Below, in pieces: positions 41,230 through 46,433 of a DNA stretch of 46,433 bases; the stretch's first letter is position 1; each line of letters begins with the position of its first letter. This DNA comes from ZC4RG17 sp036259475 (GTDB taxonomy: Bacteria > Actinomycetota > Acidimicrobiia > Spongiisociales > ZC4RG35), in NCBI GenBank assembly GCA_036259475.1, contig DATABS010000001.1, forward strand, positions 1 through 46,433. Reading direction: 5' to 3'. Made by a program: the position numbers and the translations under genes. Below the pieces are notes generated by a model that had not been told where the DNA came from, ran no database searches, and saw nothing but the letters and a program-made list of their open reading frames with translations.

Positions 41230-41252
41230 TCCCGCCTGGCGCGACGGCGGGA
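41230..41252 (+). terminator. Hairpin between nfu and the envelope operon
   Basis: TCCCGCC (41230-41236) pairs with GGCGGGA (41246-41252) over a nine-base loop just after the nfu stop. No T-run follows, so it may be a factor-dependent end or an mRNA stabiliser separating nfu from the next operon. Confidence 0.45.
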
Positions 41253-41277
41253 ACCTGTCAGACTCCCTGAACGTCTC

Positions 41278-43311
41278 ATGCCCGTGCGCACAATCCTCGT
41301 ACTGATCGTGGCGCTGGCCGCCACTCTGCCGGCCGCGGCCGCCGAGCCGTCGGTCGAGGCGCAAGGGGACGTGTCGTTGTCCGTCGACCTCGGCGTTGGG
41401 GGATTCACCCAGTCCGGGCGGCCGAGTGAGGTCTCGGCCACCATCTCGAGCCCGGTTCTGATCTCGGGCCGTTTGCGGGTCAGGGGAGCCGACATCGCCG
41501 TCAGCCGCCCGATCGAAGTGCCGGCCGGCGGGGAACAGACATATCAGCTACTCGTTCCGCCCTTGCCGGACGCCACCCGGCTCACCGTCGAGGTCCTCGA
41601 TGGAGACGGCGAGAGGGTCACCTCGACGGCCGTCACCACCCGGGTTCCGGGAACCGATGAGATGGCCGTCGGCGTGATGGGGGACCCGGAGCTCGTCGAG
41701 CTCCTGGGTCGGGTGAGGACGATCATCACCGACCGCCCCGTGGCGGCCTTCGAAATCCCGGTAGACGTGCCTGCTCCGACCTTCGACGTGCTCGATTATC
41801 TGGTGGTCGGAGGCCAGGCGACCGATGGTGTGCAGGCCGCCCTGGATTGGGCCGTAGCAGGGGGCACCATTGTCATCGACGCGTCGGAGGGAGCGGGGGC
41901 GGAACTGTCTGAGCTGACGACGACGGGGGTCACCGGAGTGACCCGAGGGACTCTGGGAGCCGGAACGGTGATAGTAGTCGAGTCACTCGATGGCCGCAGC
42001 GCCGAGGACTGGGCGGCCATGCTGCGCCCCACGCCACTCGACTTCACGAACTCCCCGGAGTGGGGCATGGGCGATCCCCAGTCGTTGCTCCAGGCGGCAT
42101 CGGAGGCGGGAACCCGCCAGGTGCCCTCCATTCCCTGGCTGCTCTTCGCCATCATCGGCTTCGCGCTATTGGTGGGACCGGTCAACTTCATCGTGCTCTC
42201 CCGTCTGCGAAAGCGGGACTGGGCCTGGGTCTCGATCCCCACCATGGCGATCATCGCCGTCGTTGCCTTCTGGGTAGCGGGCAGGCAGCGCATTGCCGGG
42301 ACCAATCTGACCCATGCCTCGGTCATCGTGGCGGAGGGAGGTATCGAAGCCCGCTCGGCCGTCCTGGTGGCGGCAGGAGTGGCCGGAGAGCGCCGCCTTT
42401 CCTTCGGTCCCGAATACCGGATCTTTCCGGAGCGGTCCCTGTTCGGCTCGGGGGGAGCAGAGCTCCGGATCGACGGCGAAAACCTCGCCTCGGTCGAGCT
42501 CGAGCAGCTGGGATTCACCGGCGTGGGGGTGGCGACCTCCTCTCCGGGATTGGAGTTGCCATCTGCGACAGTCGAAGACGGCCAGCTCCGGGTGGACAAC
42601 TCGTCCGGCATCACTTTCTGGGGCTGGGGCGTGATGGCGGCAGGCTCGTCCTCGGTGGCTAACACCGAGCTCGGGCCGGGGAGTGTCGATACCGTGCCCA
42701 TGCCTCGAGGGCAAGGCGGGGACTTCGGCTTCAACTTCGTCGACGCCCTGATCAATCGCCGCCAGCTGTGGGACGATCCCGCCCGTTCCAACGGGTTGTG
42801 GCCCCTCTCCCAGGTCGTGGCGGCCGAGGTCGACGCCGACGGCGTCTACTTCGTCGGACTGACCGACGAATATCAGCCGCAGGTGACGGTGGGGGGTGTC
42901 GAGGGGTTCCCCGGCTCCACGCTGGTCATCCAGCGGGTCGACACCACCCCGACCGTGGAAGCGGGTGAGGGTCAGGTCGGTGCGGTCCTCGTCGACACGG
43001 GATTCATCAATTGGCTGGACTGGGGCGTGCAAAAGGTCATCTCTTCCGAGGAGATCACGGTCCGGTTCGATCTCCCCGATCCTTCACTCTCGGTGCGCCT
43101 CGTCGATGCCGGCCGATTCGGGGTGCGGCCGGAGGCGTATGAGGCCTGGAACTGGAGCGGGGCCGAGTTCGAGGCGATAGATCCTGCCGAACCGGTCCCC
43201 CCGTCAGCGGTATCCAGCGACGGGCAGGTGTACGTCCGCCTGCTGGGCGCGAACGAGTTCGGCGACAACCCGATGAGCCCGGCCGACCTCAGCCTGACAT
43301 GGGAGACGTGA
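41278..43311 (+). CDS. Large secreted/membrane protein of an ABC-linked operon, unknown function
   Basis: I do not recognise this 677-residue protein. A signal peptide (RTILVLIVALAATLPAAAA) leads into an external domain of about 260 residues with strand-rich sequence. Two helices follow at about residues 287-306 (WLLFAIIGFALLVGPVNFIVL) and 314-334 (AWVSIPTMAIIAVVAFWVAG) with a short basic cytoplasmic loop LSRLRKRD, then a second external region of about 340 residues. The middle-anchored layout with GPVNF-like motif recalls proteins coded beside GldF/GldG-type ABC systems. Its TGA overlaps the ATPase start (TGATG), so it acts with the following genes. Confidence 0.75.
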   Translation: MPVRTILVLIVALAATLPAAAAEPSVEAQGDVSLSVDLGVGGFTQSGRPSEVSATISSPVLISGRLRVRGADIAVSRPIEVPAGGEQTYQLLVPPLPDATRLTVEVLDGDGERVTSTAVTTRVPGTDEMAVGVMGDPELVELLGRVRTIITDRPVAAFEIPVDVPAPTFDVLDYLVVGGQATDGVQAALDWAVAGGTIVIDASEGAGAELSELTTTGVTGVTRGTLGAGTVIVVESLDGRSAEDWAAMLRPTPLDFTNSPEWGMGDPQSLLQAASEAGTRQVPSIPWLLFAIIGFALLVGPVNFIVLSRLRKRDWAWVSIPTMAIIAVVAFWVAGRQRIAGTNLTHASVIVAEGGIEARSAVLVAAGVAGERRLSFGPEYRIFPERSLFGSGGAELRIDGENLASVELEQLGFTGVGVATSSPGLELPSATVEDGQLRVDNSSGITFWGWGVMAAGSSSVANTELGPGSVDTVPMPRGQGGDFGFNFVDALINRRQLWDDPARSNGLWPLSQVVAAEVDADGVYFVGLTDEYQPQVTVGGVEGFPGSTLVIQRVDTTPTVEAGEGQVGAVLVDTGFINWLDWGVQKVISSEEITVRFDLPDPSLSVRLVDAGRFGVRPEAYEAWNWSGAEFEAIDPAEPVPPSAVSSDGQVYVRLLGANEFGDNPMSPADLSLTWET

Positions 43312-44243
43312 TGATCTCGCTGCAGTCGGTCGAGAAGCGATACGGATCGGTGACCGCTCTGGCGGGCCTGGACCTGGCCGTCCCGGAGGGGTCGGTCTTC
43401 GGGTTGATCGGGCCCAACGGCGCCGGGAAGACGACGGCCATGTTGATCCTCAGCTCGCTGCTCGCCCGCGACGGCGGCAGTGTCACGGTGGGGGGCGCCG
43501 ACCCCCAGAAAGAACCCCGGACCGTGCGCCGGCATCTCGGCTACATGCCGGACTTCTTCGGTTTCTACGACAGCCTCAGCGCCTACGAGTACCTCGATTT
43601 CTTCGCCGCCGTCCAGGGAGTGCCGTCGGCTCGGCGCCGGGGTGTCGTGCTGGACCTGCTCTCGCTCGTCGACCTGTCGAACAAGATCGACGCCGACGTC
43701 AATTCGCTCTCCCGGGGCATGAAACAACGCCTGTCGCTGGCCCGCACCCTGGTGCACGAACCGGCTCTGCTGGTCCTCGACGAGCCGGCCTCCGGGCTCG
43801 ACCCCCGGGCTCGAGTCCAGCTGCGAGAGCTGATCGCCGAGTTGCATCGCATGGGAAAGACGATCCTCATCAGCTCACACATCCTCGCCGAGCTCGAAGG
43901 TATCTGCACCCACATGGGGGTCATCGATGATGGGGTGGTCAAAGCCCAGGGCGAGATGGACACCATTCGGGGGGCTCTGACCGGTTCCCGGCGGCTCAGG
44001 GTCCGGCTGGCCGACGACGACGTCGACGCGGCTCTCGACCTCCTCGACGCCCGACCGGAAGTCAGCGAGGCGTCGGTCGAGCGAGGTCGCCTCGAGTTCG
44101 TCCTCAGCGGAGACGACGACGAGTCGGCCGACCTGCTTCGGGAACTGATCAACGGCGGGATCGTCGTTTACGAATGGCGGGCCGAGGCGGCGGGGCTCGA
44201 GGAACTCTTCCTGGAGCTGACAAGGGACGAGCCACCGGCATGA
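43311..44243 (+). CDS. ABC transporter ATPase
   Basis: This 310-residue ATPase has Walker A GPNGAGKTT, the signature LSRGMKQRLSLARTL, Walker B LLVLDEPASGLD and the H-loop in ISSHILAELE. Its style, with SVEKRYGSVTALAGLDLAVPEG, and lack of an oligopeptide extension match export-type ABC-2 ATPases (CcmA/GldA class). I chose the ATG at 43311 because GGGAG lies five bases before it; ATG 43299 would add four residues. It overlaps the permease gene by ATGA and probably drives export or an envelope process together with the two flanking membrane proteins. Confidence 0.92.
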   Translation: MISLQSVEKRYGSVTALAGLDLAVPEGSVFGLIGPNGAGKTTAMLILSSLLARDGGSVTVGGADPQKEPRTVRRHLGYMPDFFGFYDSLSAYEYLDFFAAVQGVPSARRRGVVLDLLSLVDLSNKIDADVNSLSRGMKQRLSLARTLVHEPALLVLDEPASGLDPRARVQLRELIAELHRMGKTILISSHILAELEGICTHMGVIDDGVVKAQGEMDTIRGALTGSRRLRVRLADDDVDAALDLLDARPEVSEASVERGRLEFVLSGDDDESADLLRELINGGIVVYEWRAEAAGLEELFLELTRDEPPA

Positions 44244-45235
44244 ACCTGGCTTTGAACCCTGTCCTCGGACGCGAGATCAAAGAGCGGTTCCGGAGCCGCC
44301 GAGCCCCGGTGTTCGTGACACTCTGGGTGCTGGGTGTGGGGCTCATCGGCTACCTGGTGTATCTGATCGCCCAGCTCACGGCCCGTGATGCCTTCGGACT
44401 CGGTCAGGCCGTCGCCGGGGGATACATGGGTCGGTTCATCTTCGAGGGGATGCTTATCCTGTTGATGACGGCGGTGGTGATGATCGTTCCCGGACTCACC
44501 GCCCTCTCCATCGTCGGAGAGAGAGAGCGCCAGACCTTCCACCTGTTGCAGGTCACGCAGCTGACGCCTCTGCAGATCGTCCTCGGCAAGTTGTGGTCCT
44601 CGATGTCCTATTTCCTGTTGCTGCTGGTCTCGGTGGCTCCGGTGGCAGCCCTGCCGCTCCTGTTCGGCGGAGTTCGCATCACCGACGTGTTCGTCGGGCT
44701 GGGGATGCTCCTCCTTACGGCCGTCATGCTGGGGAGCATCGGCATCTGGGGCTCGGCTCGGGCCCGCTCGTCGAGGGGGGCGGTGGCCAGCGCCTACATG
44801 TGGTCGTTCATCCTCGCCTTCATCACCTTCGCCGCCATGGGAGCCGAGCTGCTGTTCATAGGTGACGGAGTTCCCTTCCCGGCCCGCGGGCGGGAGGTGG
44901 TGTCTGTGCTGCCCAATCCCTATGTCGGGATGGTGTCGGCCGTCGTTGCGCCATTGGGGAGCGACGGGCTACAGGGAACGCCCTTCGACGTTGTGGAGGT
45001 GCTGCTCCTCGAACGGCAGGGCTTCGAGAACTTCGGCTTCGGCATGGGCCCCATGCCTCTCGGAGTCGACCTGGAAGAGGATCGGGCACTTCCGCTCCGA
45101 CGGCCTCCGGTCTGGGTATTCACCGTCGGTATCTACTTGCTGATCACCATCGTCGCTCTGCGGGGGGCGACACGACGCGTGCGAGCACCAGCCACCCGGA
45201 TCAGACCCTTGAGGAACCGTAATGCCCGCTCCTGA
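44240..45235 (+). CDS. ABC-2 type permease (GldF-like)
   Basis: This 331-residue membrane subunit has about six helices, starting LNPVLGREIKERFRSRRAPVFVTLWVLGVGLIGYLVYLI, the IVPGLTALSIVGERERQTFHLLQVTQLTPLQIVLGKL segment seen in ABC-2 permeases before the coupling loop, and a C-terminal helix VFTVGIYLLITIVAL. It overlaps the ATPase stop by ATGA and, with 14 bases of overlap, the next gene, so the four genes are translationally chained. The exported substrate is unknown. Confidence 0.88.
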   Translation: MNLALNPVLGREIKERFRSRRAPVFVTLWVLGVGLIGYLVYLIAQLTARDAFGLGQAVAGGYMGRFIFEGMLILLMTAVVMIVPGLTALSIVGERERQTFHLLQVTQLTPLQIVLGKLWSSMSYFLLLLVSVAPVAALPLLFGGVRITDVFVGLGMLLLTAVMLGSIGIWGSARARSSRGAVASAYMWSFILAFITFAAMGAELLFIGDGVPFPARGREVVSVLPNPYVGMVSAVVAPLGSDGLQGTPFDVVEVLLLERQGFENFGFGMGPMPLGVDLEEDRALPLRRPPVWVFTVGIYLLITIVALRGATRRVRAPATRIRPLRNRNARS

Positions 45236-46433
45236 ACCGGTACGCCGCCTGGTGGTGGCAGCTCGGCGCCGCCTGACCACCGCTCGGCTGATCCATCGTG
45301 TCATCGGTTGGCTGGGTGCGGCGGCGGCACTGGCGGCCGGATTGGCCGCCGCTGCCCGAGTTTGGGTGATCGAATCGGCGGATTGGGTGGCCGGGGGAGC
45401 GTTGATCGCGGCGGCCCTGGGGGCGATTGGCTGGTCACTGGTCCGGCGTCCCAGCCACGAAGGCGCCGCCCTGGCCGTCGACCGGCGGCTCGGAGGCTAC
45501 GACCGGGTCACCACGGCCTGGGAGCTGGGCAGGCGGACCCAGCCCGACGAGCTAGAGCAGCGCCAGCTGGAGGCGGCTGCGGCGTGGTCGGACGCTCGCC
45601 AAGTGAGTCCGGTGATGGATCTCTTCCCCGATTGGCGGGCGATCGGCCTGGCGTTGCTCTCGGTCGCCGTGTTGTTGGCTCTCGTCCTCATCCCGGCTCC
45701 CACGGACACGGCTCTCGCTCAGCGGCAGGCCGATCGCGCAGCGATCGCCGAGGAAGCGGACCGTTTGGAGGAGCTGGCCGACGAGGTTCCGGCCGAGGTG
45801 GCCGATCGGCTGCGGGAGCTCGTCGAGGAGTTGCGTCAGGCTCCCGACCTGGAGACGGCCCTCAATACGCTGGGCGAGGCCCGCCAGGAGCTCACAGAGT
45901 CCCTCGATCCTGCCGCTTTGGCGAAACGCACCGGTCTGGCCGGCCTCGAGGCCTCCTTCGACCAGCAACCCGTGGCTGAGGGCGAATCGGCTTCAGAGCA
46001 GCTGGAGAACCTGGCCCGCCAGGTCGAGTCGGGCGACATGTCGGGCTTGGCCCCGGCGGTGAGCCAGCTGCGTCAGCGGGCCGCCGACGCCGCCGGCGTC
46101 AATCCCCAACTTTCGGAATCGCTCGAACGAGCCGCCGAGCAGCTCACCCAGTTGGCGGCCGGGACCGGGGATCCCGCCGAGGCGGCCGAGGCCGTGCGCG
46201 ACGCCGCTCAGGCGGTGGACGATGCCAACGCCCAGGCGGCCTCGGATGCCGCCACCGCCGGAGCAGCCGGAGCAGTGGGAGACGCCCAACAGAACCTGGC
46301 CAACCAGCAGAGCCAGGGCCAAGGGCAGGGTCAAGGCCAGGGGCAGGGACAGGGACAGGGACAGGGGCAGGGGCAGGGACAGGGGCAGGGACAGGGACAA
46401 GGACAGGGGCAGGGTCAGGGTCAGGGTCAGGGT
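45222..46433 (+). CDS. DUF4175-like membrane protein with C-terminal (Gln-Gly)n tract, incomplete at window edge
   Basis: This gene runs open to the window end, with 404 codons visible and no stop. The ATG at 45222 has GAGG seven bases ahead. Residues 27-75 hold two hydrophobic helices (VIGWLGAAAALAAGLAAAA and WVAGGALIAAALGAIGW) and a third spans about 138-160 (WRAIGLALLSVAVLLALVLI). Next comes a long helical, Glu/Ala/Gln-rich region (about 165-360), likely coiled-coil. Residues 365-404 are exactly 20 Gln-Gly pairs. The layout resembles DUF4175-type proteins found beside ABC and MoxR genes. It is chained to the ABC permease and may form the envelope-spanning partner of the ABC unit. The rest of the protein is outside the window. 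Confidence 0.75.
   Translation, partial: MPAPEPVRRLVVAARRRLTTARLIHRVIGWLGAAAALAAGLAAAARVWVIESADWVAGGALIAAALGAIGWSLVRRPSHEGAALAVDRRLGGYDRVTTAWELGRRTQPDELEQRQLEAAAAWSDARQVSPVMDLFPDWRAIGLALLSVAVLLALVLIPAPTDTALAQRQADRAAIAEEADRLEELADEVPAEVADRLRELVEELRQAPDLETALNTLGEARQELTESLDPAALAKRTGLAGLEASFDQQPVAEGESASEQLENLARQVESGDMSGLAPAVSQLRQRAADAAGVNPQLSESLERAAEQLTQLAAGTGDPAEAAEAVRDAAQAVDDANAQAASDAATAGAAGAVGDAQQNLANQQSQGQGQGQGQGQGQGQGQGQGQGQGQGQGQGQGQGQGQGQG
46314..46433 (+). repeat. (CAGGGN) hexanucleotide repeat coding for (Gln-Gly)20
   Basis: Twenty six-base units CAGGGN or CAAGGN follow one another to the window end. Runs of three or four G separated by two or three bases fit the pattern for G-quadruplexes on this strand. 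Copy number is likely to slip during replication, altering the length of the protein tail without shifting the frame. Confidence 0.9.

Noticed and set aside
45993..46400. Minus-strand frame starting MSLSLPLSLPLPL, apparently hydrophobic
   Set aside because: It is the antisense reading of the (Gln-Gly) repeat, so its Leu/Ser/Pro periodicity reflects the repeat and not a signal peptide.
46314..46433. Tandem repeat array resembling a CRISPR at first sight
   Set aside because: Units are six bases with no spacers and read in frame as Gln-Gly inside an open gene.

Overview
The window is high-GC, densely packed bacterial chromosome with no stretch above 300 bases lacking a gene. Short GTGA or ATGA overlaps between genes, frequent GTG starts, a fused glycine dehydrogenase behind a glycine riboswitch, a CysA/SseA-type rhodanese, menaquinone genes and a lipid-degradation cassette point to an Actinomycetota member. 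A deep lineage such as Acidimicrobiia is my best guess, but that is an inference from protein style and not a database result. I see no rRNA, tRNA, CRISPR array, transposase, integrase or phage gene, so this looks like core chromosome with lineage-specific islands.

Layout. 1-1.2 kb: an EamA permease diverges from a glycine riboswitch. 1.2-9.6 kb (plus strand): gcvP, an orphan protein with a repeat-rich acidic linker, a mannose-1-phosphate guanylyltransferase, a lipoprotein cytochrome c, menC and menD. 9.6-12.1 kb (minus): murI, a MerR-like protein and menF in one overlapping operon. 12.2-14.3 kb: a short-chain dehydrogenase, sufE and a divergent rhodanese sharing a perfect palindrome. 14.4-17.6 kb (minus): an acyl-CoA synthetase overlapping lysA. 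17.7-27.6 kb (plus): an AI-2E family permease, then a seven-gene oligopeptide-type ABC operon with two permease pairs. 27.6-29.5 kb (minus): two tandem paralogous membrane-anchored proteins, each with two copies of a paired-cysteine module; I do not recognise the family. 29.6-33.9 kb (plus): CoA-transferase/racemase, SDR, acyl-CoA dehydrogenase and 2-hydroxyacid dehydrogenase. 33.9-40.6 kb: a divergent PEP carboxykinase, thiamine pyrophosphokinase, S9 peptidase, a phosphofructokinase with an altered metal-site residue, and an ATP-grasp enzyme. 40.6-46.4 kb (plus): a NifU-type Fe-S protein, then four overlapping genes (large secreted/membrane protein, ABC ATPase, ABC permease, membrane protein ending in a (Gln-Gly)n tract) that run off the window.

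How the parts work together. Menaquinone synthesis is spread over two convergent operons (menC-menD and menF). A haem lipoprotein is translationally linked to menC, consistent with a respiratory role. PEP carboxykinase and phosphofructokinase cover gluconeogenesis and glycolysis. The CoA cassette looks like oxidation of methyl-branched or sterol-like acyl-CoAs. The ABC operon would feed peptide import.

The best candidates for something undescribed are the tandem cysteine-module paralogs, the four-gene envelope operon at the right edge, and the orphan acidic-linker protein after gcvP. At the regulatory level the window shows a single-aptamer glycine riboswitch with an RBS-masking hairpin, a very strong hairpin between the binding-protein and permease genes, a perfect palindrome between sufE and the rhodanese gene, and several TAnnnT boxes placed 6-8 bases before start codons, which suggests leaderless transcription.
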